DNA of 64,000 nt from Rutstroemia sp. NJR-2017a BVV2 (GCA_002946415.1 NJPS01000006.1:806001-870000); one strand, 5' to 3'; positions 47,590 to 59,420 are shown, counted from the first letter of the stretch. The notes: generated by a model not told the origin, from the letters alone. Numbers and translations are program-made.

Positions 47590-47787
47590 ATGGCAGGCCA
47601 AGTCACCGTCGCGAGCGATTCATCGACCCTAAACTTCGTACTATTCCCCAAGCTACCCCTCGAGATCCAAGACGAGATTTGGATTTGCATAGCACATATT
47701 CAACGGAACATAGACCTACGGGCATATATTATCGCGCATATCATGGATATATACATACATATATACATTTGCTTTTATACAAATTGA
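47590..47787 (+). pseudogene. 2EXR-type gene fragment
   Basis: From ATG 47590 the frame reads MAGQVTVASDSSTLNF and then VLFPKLPLEIQDEIWICIA, the opening motif of fungal 2EXR-domain proteins (FxLFPxLPxEIRxxIW). After about 40 residues it degenerates into an Ile/Tyr-rich low-complexity run and stops, so only the N-terminal end is left. Confidence 0.55.
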
Positions 47788-47875
47788 CCATTCGTAGAAC
47801 CTGGACTTGATCCTTTCAATAGTGCTAAGAACAAGTCTGCCCCGGAGAAGATGGGCCCAGAAAACAGGGAATGGT

Positions 47876-49189
47876 TCAGTACCAAGGATGTGCAGGAAAG
47901 GTCAGAGTGGCCTGTAGTGGCGCCTCGCTAATGTTCCGCATCACCGTCTCTTCCAGCTCTGCTATCTCCTCCTTGACCCTCCTGTCCAACGACTCCTCGA
48001 AATCAGCCGACTGCTCGCCCATCTCTCTACGGAGCGTGTCCATTATTCGTGACTCGGCCTGCCCAACGAGTTCCACTATCTCCTTCTTGTAGGCCGCAAG
48101 TGCATCGTCGAAACGCTGTTCAAGGGCTGACAGGCGCGACTGTAGAAAATCCTCTATATCGGCTGGGCGTCGTGATTTCTGCTCTTGGCATATCTCGGGA
48201 CTGCTGCCTTGACGAAGACGCTTTTTGCCTTTGTCGAGGTCAGGGTAGACAGGGGCAGAGCCTGACGCTTCATATTCTGGAGGATGATTGTCCACTTCAT
48301 TGCCAATATCATCGCCGTCGCCCGCAGTGCTAGATTCCAGGCTGTCTCCCTCAATTATCTTGCCCCCTTGACCCTGGTACAATGTGGCCGCACTCGCGAA
48401 CGCAGCGATGCTACCAGCTAACGGCTCGGAGACAGCTGCGCAGAACTGTCGTATCCGTGCAGCAGACAGAGTCCGTGGCGGTACGGCAGCGTACACGGTC
48501 CACGACATCTGTCTAGCCAAATGAAACAAGGAGGTGATGATAGTCCCTGACGCTTTGTTCCTGGGTTCGAGTGGCGTAGGTGGCAGCACCAGGGCCGGCG
48601 GCCTAGACAGCGTAAATACCAGTGCTATAGTATCATTTCCCAACATCTTGTCTACGGGCTCTGCTTCGAAAGACAGCTGCTGAATGCGCTCAGGGTAGAT
48701 ATGGATGAAGACGTTGGTCCTGCCGTCGCGACGCGGACCAGGTGCCTGCTTGAGCTGGACAGAAGCGCGCAATTTGAAGAAGGCCTTGTTGGAAGACAGC
48801 ACCCAGTGAAAGTCGAAGAGCAAGCCAGGCAAGCGCTGCCCTTTCCCCCACGACGCAAGAGCAGAGATCTTGGTCACGTCGATTTTCTTGGGCCATGTTG
48901 GTTCGATGTGTCCCAGAGAGAGCGCACCAGAACTGCTACTTTTGGGCGACAGAGACGGGGAAGCACGAGTACTGGGAGACGCAGCCTCGATGTTTTCGTT
49001 TCGCGTCGGGGATCGATCGAGGCTTGCTTGGTCAGGACCTTGCGCGGTCTGGCTTTCCTGTTCGATGTCGGGCTCTGGGTTGAGCCTAGGCGTGTTCGGA
49101 TTCGTCGTGGTGCCAAACGTAATCGATCGAGGGGAGGGTGAGGACGTAGGATCGGCGGGAGAGGAGCATTCTGCAGTACTGGCGACCAT
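47876..49189 (-). CDS. Unrecognised 437-residue protein with C-terminal coiled coil
   Basis: A single reverse exon of 437 codons from ATG 49189. Residues 1-95 are Ser/Pro/Thr-rich and disordered. Residues ~95-265 form an ordered core (PTWPKKIDVTKISALASW, FDFHWVLSSNKAFFKLRA, TNVFIHIYPERI, DTIALVFTLSRPPALVLPP). An acidic linker with GKKRLRQ, a possible nuclear signal, follows. Residues ~345-425 are a strong coiled coil (DIEDFLQSRLSALEQRFDDA). Its GC content is clearly above the neighbouring relics and it has no breaks. I do not recognise the family. It lies within the 4.9-kb segment between HET fragments A and B. Confidence 0.75.
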   Translation of the reverse strand: MVASTAECSSPADPTSSPSPRSITFGTTTNPNTPRLNPEPDIEQESQTAQGPDQASLDRSPTRNENIEAASPSTRASPSLSPKSSSSGALSLGHIEPTWPKKIDVTKISALASWGKGQRLPGLLFDFHWVLSSNKAFFKLRASVQLKQAPGPRRDGRTNVFIHIYPERIQQLSFEAEPVDKMLGNDTIALVFTLSRPPALVLPPTPLEPRNKASGTIITSLFHLARQMSWTVYAAVPPRTLSAARIRQFCAAVSEPLAGSIAAFASAATLYQGQGGKIIEGDSLESSTAGDGDDIGNEVDNHPPEYEASGSAPVYPDLDKGKKRLRQGSSPEICQEQKSRRPADIEDFLQSRLSALEQRFDDALAAYKKEIVELVGQAESRIMDTLRREMGEQSADFEESLDRRVKEEIAELEETVMRNISEAPLQATLTFPAHPWY

Positions 49190-49827
49190 AGTGACCGGTT
49201 TCTTGTACTATCAACTGTACTATCAACTGTCAGTTCGAACGACCACTTACAGCAAACTCGGGCGTGGTAAACCCGTCAAGACAGTCCCGCTAGGCCAGCC
49301 TTGTCTCGCGATAGAGCTGGGCTAAGTGATGGGAATCGGCTTTGTTTGTAGATTAACCAAACGGTAATGGGATCGAGGCTTCGGTCACTTTCATTCCTGC
49401 ACGCCCAGCCTAGCCACAATACACTCTGTATGACGAGCTCCAGTGCTGCAAGATGCACCAGCACCCAGGGTCTTCCGCCGTCCGTAGAGCGACGGGTAGA
49501 AGCCTGTCAAAAGTCGGTGCTGGCCGCGAGACACTGGTCGCCGGGAGTGTTGTGGGCTGTAGGCAGGCGGTACACGGTTACCTGCTGTTGCGGCAGATAC
49601 CTTGGAACTACTTTGGGGCCGGCCGGGATAGAATAAGGAGCGGTGTTGATGGAGTGTCATCTGCGACGGTGGTGATAATGGCAGAGAGGTGGAAAGCCCA
49701 AGACAAAGTACACCCGTCGTCTAGGCAGCATGATTAGCTAATCGTTGAGCAAGGACTAACCGGCTAGGGAAGTGGTCTGTGCACATTGAGATAACTTAAA
49801 GTAATAAAAGTTTAAATATAGAGTTTT
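49190..49827. other. Intergenic, promoter of the coiled-coil gene and breakpoint region
   Basis: A direct repeat TACTATCAACTG occurs twice at about 49,205-49,229, just upstream of the reverse-strand gene. No other gene is supported. The right end (about 49,790-49,827) is AT-rich and marks the 5' breakpoint of HET fragment B. Confidence 0.4.
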
Positions 49828-50970
49828 GCTAATTATCATCACAAGGCTGTCATACCTCCGTTATCTTTGGATCGATAGCCTATGTATCATCCATGACAAT
49901 AGAAACGACTGGTCTATAGAAGCACCACATATGGGAACTGTCTACAGCAGAGGCTACCTCGTCATCGCAGCTTCCGGCGCCCGAGATTCAAGCGAGGGTT
50001 GCTTCGTGCATTAAATTGCCCCTAATGCTTCCATCAAGATCCTGTACATAGCAGATGGCATTCAAGACGGCGATAGTCTACTCACGGTGCTGAATCGGTA
50101 CCCACCCGAGCCTGCGTGGCAGCCTCTCGGGAGAGGAGCTTGGGTGCTGCAGGAATGGGTGTTAGCGCGTCGATTGATTCATTTCACAAGTTCCGGGATG
50201 TTTTGGTCGTGTCATAGGTTGGGGAAGAAGGCGACGCGGGAAAATGAGACGGTTGTGCGGGGGAGTGAAGTGGAAAGTTGGAATGATATTATTTCGTCGT
50301 ATACCATTCGGGACCTTACGTATCTGTCTGATAAATTAGCTGCTGTGGAAGGTATTTCGAATGAGATGCAGGGCTCGAGGAAAGATCGTTATGTTAGTGG
50401 TTTGTGGACTGGAGAGTTGCCGTAACAGGCCTTTTGGGTTGGGAATAAGACGAGGCGCCCAGATGAGTTGCGTGGATTCTCGACTTGGTCATGGGCGTCG
50501 ACACATAGGCCTTGTAGATGTGGACGGGGAAAATTGAGAGGTTGAGTATATATTCGAAATAAGAGGTCGAAGACGAATCTACGCTGGTGGTGACAGGCAA
50601 GGGAAGGGAATATCTGGTCAAGAAGTGGACATATCGAATTCATGACCATGTACGAGAGCCCCCGCTTTCGGGACATGCAAGCTCGAGCATCTCTTGGTTA
50701 CCGGTGCATTTCTACAAGACGATTGTACATCACCTGCTAAATCCCATGACGGAGGATATCATCAGTATAGCTGTGCTGAATGATAAGGATGCGTTTAACG
50801 ATGGGGCATATCAGTCCTCTAGTTTGTTTCTTATACGTGAGGATGAGCACCCGTCTAGGCCGGGCGAGCAGATTGTGTATTTGACATTGCTTGTTCGTGT
50901 CTCCAGCGAATATTCTGGGTATTATCAGTGTATAGGAGTTGGGTTTATTGTCGATATAGAGTGGTTCTAA
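49828..50970 (+). pseudogene. HET gene fragment B (3' two-thirds)
   Basis: It begins inside the HET domain at ITRLSYLRYLWIDSLCII and continues DWSIEAPHMGTVYSRGYLVIAASGARDSSEGCFVH, then PLGRGAWVLQEWVLARRLIHF (third HET block), LSDKLAAVEGI, the WSWAS motif and the typical end RIGLGYI-like IGVGFIVDIEWF. TAA stops lie at 50012-50014 and 50423-50425, a TGA near 50,541, and a frameshift separates the WSWAS part from the C-terminal part. It overlaps fragment A over about 190 bases and is less AT-shifted than A. Confidence 0.82.
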
Positions 50971-52232
50971 AGAGAGGAAATGCAGAAGTTCAAGATTAAT
51001 TAATGACTGTTTAAATAACTTGAAGGTATAATACTAGTCGTGACGATTCCAGCCTGATTCGCACTATATGGCGCACTACTTAGTGGGCATAGTACTGGCA
51101 ACCTGTGCGTATACGCGTGATCATTTATGGTTACTAGCTTAGGGCTTTGGCCTATATAAGGCTTACTGTACCTCCTGTAGTTAGCTCTTTAGTGGATAAA
51201 TCTAAGGTCAAATTGAACCTATTTTGAGCCCCTTCGTTTGGGTCCAAGGGAACGCAGTCGTCACACTAACAATGCGTTAACGTTACCCTATAAGCATAAC
51301 CCAAAACGTTGCCTTAGACCCCGTCACAATATTACCTCGCCCTTAACTGCGCAAGTTGAGCTAGATATGGTACAGTCCCAGAGCGATTGCGAACATCAAC
51401 CAACACCTATCAGCAATAATTACCATTATCCTTCACCAACCTCCCGAACTCCTTTATATATAGGAGAACCGGTATCATTTGCAGAATATCAAGTATGGCC
51501 TTTCCAAGGATTTCTAAAACGTACCAGGATCGGGAACGATACAACATACAATCTCGAATTTCAGATGCAAAATATTCCCGAACATCTTCATCTTCCTGTC
51601 CTTTCCGAAAGCATTAACCAATGATGCTAATAAAACAATACCTGTAAAAACTTCAACCCCTCGGAAGGCATTTGTAAAGCTAAGTGGAGAGATATATATT
51701 TGATAATCGATTCGAACTTGAGGGTTAATCGCGCTTAGTGGAGCAGGCTTTTCATTGAAACCAGAATTATCTGCAATGTATATTCCTAAAGCGTGGAGTG
51801 GTATTCCGAAAATACAACGAAGGAAAAATATTTGCGCTGTCATTCCTATAACTTTCGGATCTTTTTTCCAGAAGGAAATGATATTTTGAGGTCCTTGCAT
51901 TAGGTGGGCCTAGGAGAAGGGTTAGGCACGATTGAGGTGGGATCAAGAGAGACGGCCACTTTCTTGTCCCCTTGCGACCCCCTAGTACCTTTACTAGTCC
52001 AGTTACTCGTCGGTAGACACCGAAATAAAAGAGTGTACAGGCTCACTATTCCACTATTGGAATAGTTAGACGACTGTCCGCACTGGTTGCGGCACGATTT
52101 GTGCGATACTGTAGTATATATTAGCGTGTCGATTATGCAGATATGGTTAAGACATTGCTGATGGTATAAATAAACAATACAATAGGGATATTGGCTACTT
52201 TATTTGCTACTTACTGAATGTCTTGTTGTATC
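50971..52232. other. Intergenic; possible LTR-like tract and a membrane-protein ORF
   Basis: Around 51,040-51,270 the sequence has a TATATAAGGC box and partly inverted ends (AGTCGTGACGA / CAGTCGTCACA), reminiscent of a decayed solo LTR; this is weak. On the reverse strand, 51900-51514 is a 128-codon ATG frame with two hydrophobic segments (IFFLRCIFGIPLHALGIYI; VEVFTGIVLLASLVNAF), perhaps a remnant of another membrane protein. Confidence 0.35.
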
Positions 52233-53270
52233 CTAACTTCCTCCAGTCCATCCCGCCACAATCCCCTCGTCCTCATCAATTCTTAACTTCTGATCCTCCC
52301 CTACATCTATACTATAAGTCTTTCCCCAATCTATCACCTTCGCATCTCTCTCTTTCCTCCCCAACAATCCAAGTTCATCTGCATCTATATTTCTCAAGAA
52401 ATTTGAACTCTCCGTTGTCGAAGGAACTAGATACATGAGTTTTTCTGCGATCGTTATGGGGATTTTCGGAAGTTTTGTGCCTTGTCCAAAAAACAAAGGG
52501 GTAACTAAAAGCAACAGAAGAATGATAATCATAATAGATAAAATAGCTATGGCTATATAGTTGCATATTAGGAAGACGAGATAAGTCGCTGTGCGGCTGT
52601 AGGGCACATTGGCTAAAGTAATAGGTAAGAATTCCGAGAGAATAGAACAAAACGATACGAGAGCTACGAGGTATTGACGGCGTCGAAGAGAGGGAAACAC
52701 TGCATATAGGGTGACATATATGTAGGCAGGAGAACTGAATGCTGCGGAGAGGCGCGAAGAGCAAGGAGAGTGGAGTATGGGACTTTTTTCCGTAGTTCTG
52801 TATGAAGATATCAGTCAGCATTTTTCTAGTCTTCGAATTTGTGACAAATACAAGGTCAAATTGTCGAAGGAGATAAATGACTTGCCGGTATCGATACGTG
52901 ACCAAAGAAGATTTACAACAGTACCAACCGCAGTCATGAAGAATCTAACACCAAACCCCTGTGAATTCATGAACCTATTGAAGCCCGTATCTGCAGCTGT
53001 CTCATAATAAGCTGCTACAACGCCCAGTGTTCCCGTTAGAAGCGCCAATGCAGAGAGATAAAGAAGCCGATCCTGGAGTAGAGTACAAATGAGCTTGCTC
53101 GTAGCCTTTGTACTTATCAAAAATCTTCTCACTGACGTATTTTGTGCAGCGTTGTTCGATGCCAAACTTCCTTCGCCAGATCTTTGGTAGGTGGGCAGTC
53201 TTTGTAAGCTCAAGTTCCTCGTCTCACCATCGATACCTTGGAAGCCACTGAGGACACGTGACTGACGATA

Positions 53271-53312
53271 TAACCGTAATCCCTGGCCCATGCACGCCCC
53301 GCATCAATGCAC
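53271..53312 (+). repeat. Left terminal inverted repeat of the pogo-like element
   Basis: Starts TAACCGTAATCCCTGG and ends ATCAATGCAC. The reverse complement is at the right end with a single G/A difference. Confidence 0.92.
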
Positions 53313-55421
53313 GCATTTTGAGCTCTTATTTTGAAAGCATTCAGATAATTATTTAAAATCAACGTTACAATATTTTACTTTAAAACTCGAGATTGTTGAT
53401 GAGATGAGATATATCTAGTAATAGAATTAATATAACAATTTAACTGCGAAAATATAGTAGTATCCTGGTTAATCTGCCTCGATTTGTATATCTACCTACT
53501 TCCTCTGGTTCCCCTTCTAATACCACTATCTCAAGCTATATATTCTTCTCACAAGTACTCTTGGATCAAAGAACAGCTATCTTTTTACTAGATTCTGCAG
53601 ATTTAACAGGTTTCTAGTATATTTTATACTATATAGTTGTTTTCTTCTGAGCTACTTTGGATTCCTTCGAAATCTGAGCTTTAAGCTCCCGCTGATTTCT
53701 CTTTTTCTACTTATATAATTCCTTTAGTTCTTTCTTAGTCTTTTGAGTTGCTTTTCTAAGCTCCTTATCAATTATATCCTGTTCAATTTCAGTATTCTTT
53801 ATATTCTTGTAAGCCCTTATACTATCGATCTTAGATAGACTCCAGAAGATTGAGCTAGTATCAGGTTTACCTCTTAGATCCAGCTTTATATCTTTAGTTT
53901 TCTTCTTCTTTTCCTCTTATAAAGCTTCTCGAAGGCCTTCACAACGATATTCGGCAATTTGAGTATATATATAGAGCTTTTTATTAGTTTTTAAGATCTT
54001 TTCTATAAGAGCTTTATTAGGATTAATTCTCAATTCCTTCTTAGCTCTCTGTAACACAATAGCCGAATAAGGTATTTTAATTTTGTCGCGAGATTTTTGT
54101 AAAAATATAGTAGGCTTAGAAGAATCTTCAGGTTTAATTTGAGCTATAATAAATTCTATATCTTGAGGATTTATCCCAGTTTTTGCAAATACCGACTTAA
54201 TATTCTTCTTAGTAAATACCTAGATCTAAGCCTTTTTAAATATATTCCAGAAGTTCTGCTTTGTAATATATATAATTCTATTGCTAATATATATAAGTCG
54301 ATCAAGTTCCAGATTGTAGTAGTTCGATAAAGATAGGAATAAACCGATATCAAGAGATTGTAATCGATATATTGAATAAGATGGCAAAATCAATATAACG
54401 ATCCTTAATCTTTTGTATATTTCAAGAAACTCGAGATTAATATAACTTAAGTAGCTATCAATAATAAGAAGATACTAATTATATTTCGCCTTCTCTTTTG
54501 TATATTGATCGAATACTTACTATAGCTATACTATCTTATATATATTGGAGCTCTATCTATTCGGTAATACTATAAAGTACCCCAAATTATCTACTTCTAT
54601 ATCGTTAATCTACGAATCCTATAGTTTGTTCGCTATACCTTTATAGATTAGAGTAGGCAGAAATGATATCCTATCAATACAAATATATATAAGTAAGCTA
54701 ATAAACTTTTGTAAGCTATCTTATCTTACTACTAGTATTTTACCTTTTTTAAAAGCACTATACATTATAATCCTCTTTAATCTCTATATTATACTAATCA
54801 TAAAGCCCTTCTCGTCCCAATTATAAATGTTTTTTGAGAAAATATTGTATCGTTCGATAGTATCGGCAAGCTAAAGGTAGAAGAAGTAATTAATAAGAAT
54901 CTTGAAATCGATATCAAAAGTACAACAATAATATAAAATAAGTCGAACTAGTTTATAGAATAGTACAAATATAGGAGGGTATTCAGATTTTGTATATATA
55001 TTATCAATATTGCAGAGATACAGACTTATAAGCCGGTTATTATAATACTTTATAAATTATATAATCCAGTTCTTTCCAACCGAGCTATTTATAATCTCCT
55101 CTGCTATATTTCTAACAATATGACTTGTTAGAGGTATTTTCCGGACTGTTAGCTTGTTGATTTGATTGATTAAAATCTCTTCTTGAGCTATAGTAAGTCA
55201 TTGATGATATTCGGAGGTAGCTTCGGCTCTTGAGGAGATAATTCCATACCAACGGCGAGAGAGGGTGCTATACTGTAAGCTATATCTCTTGGCTACAGTA
55301 GCAATAGGTGCTGAGTTCTCTCTATTCAGATCAGTAATTGCGAGCTCTATACGAACATTGTGGCTTAATCCAGAGTAATCTATAGTTGTTGAGTTGATTA
55401 AAAAATCGTGATTTTTTGAGT

Positions 55422-55463
55422 GTGCATTGATGCGGGGCGTGTATGGGCCAGGGATTACGGTTA
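55422..55463 (-). repeat. Right terminal inverted repeat of the pogo-like element
   Basis: Ends GGGATTACGGTTA on the plus strand, followed by the TA target duplication. Confidence 0.92.
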
Positions 55464-57835
55464 TAACCGCCAAGCCGATAATACTCAGCGGTTCACTATA
55501 CACGCCCGTCTTTCGATTCCAGCCTGAAACAATCAGAAAGATTGTGAAAGCAGCAATAAAACCCAAGAGAACCTCGATCATTCGTGCTAAGTCCGGATAT
55601 ATACCCCAGAAATCACAGAGAGTACGTCCTGACTCCGTGCAGAGATAGTGGTCCATTTCGCTGATGATCATGACTTGAGAGCCTAATGGTGCAACGATAA
55701 GTATCAAGACGGAAACTAAGCTTGTCCATAGGACTGTGAAGTGTTTTCGTGAGTAAGCTTTGAATGGTAACACGATTGTCCATGAGCTCTCATAATCAAG
55801 ATTTATTGGATCCAGATCCGACGAGTTTCCATTGGCAAGCGATTGCTGCAATTGATAAATTGGTTCCATGCATCGAATAGTATTTTCAACAATGCGCCAG
55901 GGTATTGAGTAAAATATAGCGATAAATAGCGGAAGGAAGGAGACAATCAAATACTGAGAATATGTGATTTGAGGAGGAATTGTGATACTGCCATCGCTGT
56001 GGATATAAAATATCCCGCTGGAGTTGACACTCGTTGCAACAGGTTTGTCGTTTACTGTATGCGCAGGTGATACAATAGATGGTAAGTAGGTGCTTGTGTA
56101 AACACTTGTAAAGGTTGATTCGATAACTGTGAAGTCTGTATCCCTAGGTGTGTCGGAGGTCAGAATACCCAGACCTAGACTCGAGGCCGCAATTGATACA
56201 CGGCTAGTTCTAGTGACCAAGGTTGTATAGACATAACCGCCGGCGCTATTAGATTGACCTCCCGCCTGGGAGGAGATTCTGGTTTCGATAGTTTAGTAGA
56301 GTAAATCGACGACTGTATCGAAGGAACCACTTGTGCGGATGTCGTTATCATCATCGAAGTCTAACAAAACCGTACTTTCGAATATGCTTGTGACGGTAAC
56401 TTCGCTTTTGACCACTCCAGTGGTAGTAGCCATGATGGTACCAAGGCTTCCTTGACCAGTGCCTAGAGTGACGATGCTCTCATAAGTGCTCGTAAAAGAA
56501 AATATCAGTTGTGACAATGCCGGTGCTAGTAGCTATAACTGTAACTTCGGATTGATGCGTGCTGCGGCTATCTTCTCTTGAGCCCGAAAGAAAAGTGCTC
56601 TCGGACATGCTTGTGAATGGAAAGTCACTCGTGATAGTTCTAATACTAGTGGCTGTAATGATAATTCCCGGTGCGAGCGTACCAAGACTATCAGTGCCGC
56701 TGCTATAAGTTTGATCCCCACCTTCTAAGTCTGGCGTAGTCCAACTTTCAAATATACTTGTCAAGGTAATGTCGCTATGAGTGACCCCAGTGCTAATAAT
56801 TGTAGTAACAAGTTCGGGCTTACTCGAAAGTGGAATTTCCAAAGTGCTGAGGTGAGATCGCAGACCATCATCATCCGAATTTGGAGTAGCAGTACTCTTA
56901 ATTATATTTGTGAGTGGAGTATCGATTATAACTACAAAGCATGTAATGATTACCACAACTCCAGACTGGGGAGAGAATTCAGTGGTAGTTGAGGGCTCAG
57001 GGCCTGACTGACCCGGCTTGAGATATGGGCCTGAAGTAATGATCGATGTGAAAGTTATGGTTTTGGTGGTAGAATCAGAAGCCCGCTGTGGCTCGTCGTC
57101 GTCAGATGTTATTGATGTAGGTGTCTTCGACTTCGTGATAGTAATTTGCGTAACCCCAGTGGATGTTACAAGTACCAGATTTGGCGATGGGGTCGATTGA
57201 GAATCTATAAGAGGCAGCTTGTTAGCATTTCTATTTCTACTAAACCTTGCTTCTCGATCCATCAAAAATATTTACGTTCTTAGCTCGTAAGACATCTGGT
57301 TTTTAACTTCACGGCTCGGAATGCCCATAGATTGAGAAGGCTCACTGCCAAATTTTGAATATTAACAAGACTTGAACATACCTGAATTCCCAACGGGCAT
57401 GTAAGTTCCGTGCGAACTAGAGGCATGCACAATGGGCCCGCCAACACTCATATGAGGTCCCGATGTCGTTAAAATAATAGTGACCGATGGAGCGGTTCTA
57501 GTATCCCCAATCGACGTATAGTTGATTGTCTTGGATTCTGCTCCAGATAAATTTCTTGCTAGCATTGTATTTAATGTCAGAACCGGTGTTGATATTTGTG
57601 AAAAGAGGTGATATTCTGCTTTTATCGCCGAAATATCTCCTGAGCCCAATGAGCTTCTTGGACTGTTATTCAAGAACTCATTTGGAAGCTCGCCGAACCC
57701 TTTATGCTGTGGCATCATATGACAAGTGTACTCAATGAGTGATATCAAAATAAATGTAAAAACCAGGAGAACCATAAGATATTCTGTTCTCAGTGCGAGT
57801 GGCTTATAGTACTCTTTGGTTTTAGTTGATGCCAC

Positions 57836-59420
57836 TAAGAAATATCAGCTCATTGGGGCCAGCGATTTAAGGACAAGCACGAACAATGTCTTCTACAAGA
57901 AAAAGGATGCATATTGTCAGTTCAAAAGGAATTTCTGATGATATTGTTATAAAGAATGAACTTCTGCTCTTTAACTCGTGAAGGAGGAAAGCTGGACTAT
58001 TTCACAAAAGCCCGCTGCAAGGCATAGCGGCTCTTTCTGGGCTAACGTCGAAGAAATGGTTATGGAATGAAAAATGTTTGGCTGTGCCTCAAGGATAGCT
58101 ACAATCATCCTAATCTACGACCATGGGTTGTATTTTGATTGCGGTAGTAGAGCAACAGGGCCCTTTATTTAGCATATCTTTGGCCCCTTTCACTTCTAAA
58201 ATATCATGGTGTGAGTCGCCATAGATTTAATCATCCAATCAAGATCTCCGCTTTATAGTAACACAAAGTCTGAGCCTCGTGACACATTACTGTCTATACT
58301 GACCTCTCATCGCTGATTTGCTTAGATAGCTGTTTCAAATATTACTTTCTATCTTTATTTTCGGGCGTCCAACACGTGCTAAGCCTTCGGCTGCCTCGAT
58401 GTTACGAGAACAGTGTCACAACAAAGTTACGACTTTGGCCCCCAGGTGCCAAGCGGCAGTCCAAAACGCCCCCGACCGCTAATTATAAGCTATACTCGTT
58501 TCAAATTCCATGCTAGTCGCCCACCTTTTCTAAACAACCTTTCTCGTCAATGTCCAGCAGATGTACCTCTTCGTAGGAGGAACAAGTGACCCAAACTGGT
58601 ATACGCCCCTTATCAAGATAATACAGTCTTCCGCAGTGCCAATTCAGGTCGCTTGTTTCTTCTACCAAGAGTATACCAGGACTATATCTACGTATCGGGG
58701 ACTTTCGCCGATGGAATTTGACTCAAGATTGAAATTCGAAATTTTCGACATCTGTAATATTATCTTTAATATTAATGTATATACTAATGCATATCGCGAT
58801 GCTTCACGAAATCAGGTAAGACAACTACGAACTTCTACATATTCCATCCCCGTTGTTGGCTTGACCGTCGTGCTGTGCATCCAAGAACACTCTCTCGTAT
58901 ATTTGACTAGTAGAAGGTCTAGTACAGGAGTACTGACAGTACAACTATACTAGATCGCAACCCAGTGGACATTGTCGAGTTTTCAGTTGCTTACCAACAT
59001 CATACTAGTAGTTAATGCATACTGTAAAGAATAGGGGGTGTAGGGACAATTACTGCCACAGCGTGGGGTCCTATCAGCCAGTCACAATCAAACATGGCAT
59101 TGGCTGCCTTGCACTGTCACCAGCATTGTATGCACGTTGCGACCCCTAATAACCAATATTGCTACACAAATTTCAGCTGGCTTGGAGGGGCGTGAACAGC
59201 GGGGGCTCATGCCAACAAGCCGCTCTAAAAAAAAAAAATACTAACAGCGTTGGAAGACTTTCAAAATAGGGCGCAAATAAAGCCTCGTGTACTGCAATAT
59301 GGCGCCAAGCAAGTTCCGGGGTTCAAATATAAATAGATTCTCTTTCATCCGATCGAAATTTTTTGCCAGTGAGCTGTATTTTCGTTTTCGAATTTTTCTC
59401 TTTTTCATAAATTGCACAAA
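57836..59420. other. Intergenic region; promoter of the 738-residue membrane protein
   Basis: No gene is firmly supported. A 130-codon ATG frame at 58561-58953 has no recognised motif. A run of ten or more A residues lies near 59,228. The AT-rich 150 bases before 59421 are the likely promoter and leader of the next gene. Confidence 0.4.

Larger units (their letters stand above)
53271..55463 (-). mobile_element. Pogo/Fot1-like DNA transposon, RIP-degraded
   Basis: 2,193 bp bounded by 42-bp terminal inverted repeats (53271-53312; 55422-55463) that match at 41 of 42 positions and flanked by the TA duplication (53269-53270; 55464-55465). The reverse strand encodes a psq/CENPB-type helix-turn-helix N-terminus (IELAITDLNRENSAPIATVA, SLQYSTLSRRW) and, further in, YNWDEKGFM, the DDE hallmark of the pogo/Fot1 group (around 54,800-54,840). 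Many TAA/TAG stops make it inactive. The interior is strongly AT-rich while the inverted repeats have stayed GC-rich. Confidence 0.9.
52233..57835 (-). pseudogene. DUF3433-type multi-span membrane protein, split by a DNA transposon
   Basis: Reverse reading. The start-proximal exon (to 57382; first ATG not visible, frame opens after an AG at 57837) encodes YYKPLALRTEYLMVLL, the usual DUF3433 N-terminus. A 177-nt intron (57381-57205) leads to a long Ser/Thr ectodomain with about four repeats of roughly 35-40 residues (VTxIxTxTGV...DxTxTSIFES). Then come membrane segments YLIVSFLPLFIAIFYSIPWRI, TVLWTSLVSVLILIVAPLGS and MIEVLLGFIAAFTIFLIVSGW. The transposon at 53271-55463 interrupts after EPLSIIGLAV. 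The C-terminal half resumes with SRVLSGFQGID, GVRFFMTAVGTVVNLLW and YLVALVSFCSILSEFLPI and ends at 52233. Other damage: frameshift near 56,490, TAA at 56293-56295, and a one-base discrepancy across the insertion. Confidence 0.82.

Noticed and set aside
44938..49827. The 4.9-kb segment as a classical transposon with long target duplication
   Set aside because: The shared flank is about 190 bp of diverged HET coding sequence, not a short exact duplication, and no inverted or direct termini were found.
51040..51270. Solo LTR
   Set aside because: Ends match only partly and no target duplication could be defined; kept only as a comment in the gap entry.
52815..53291. Apparent ATG-started reverse gene beginning MGQGLRLYRQ
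   Set aside because: Its first codons lie inside the left inverted repeat of the pogo-like element; the true coding upstream is the interrupted DUF3433 gene.
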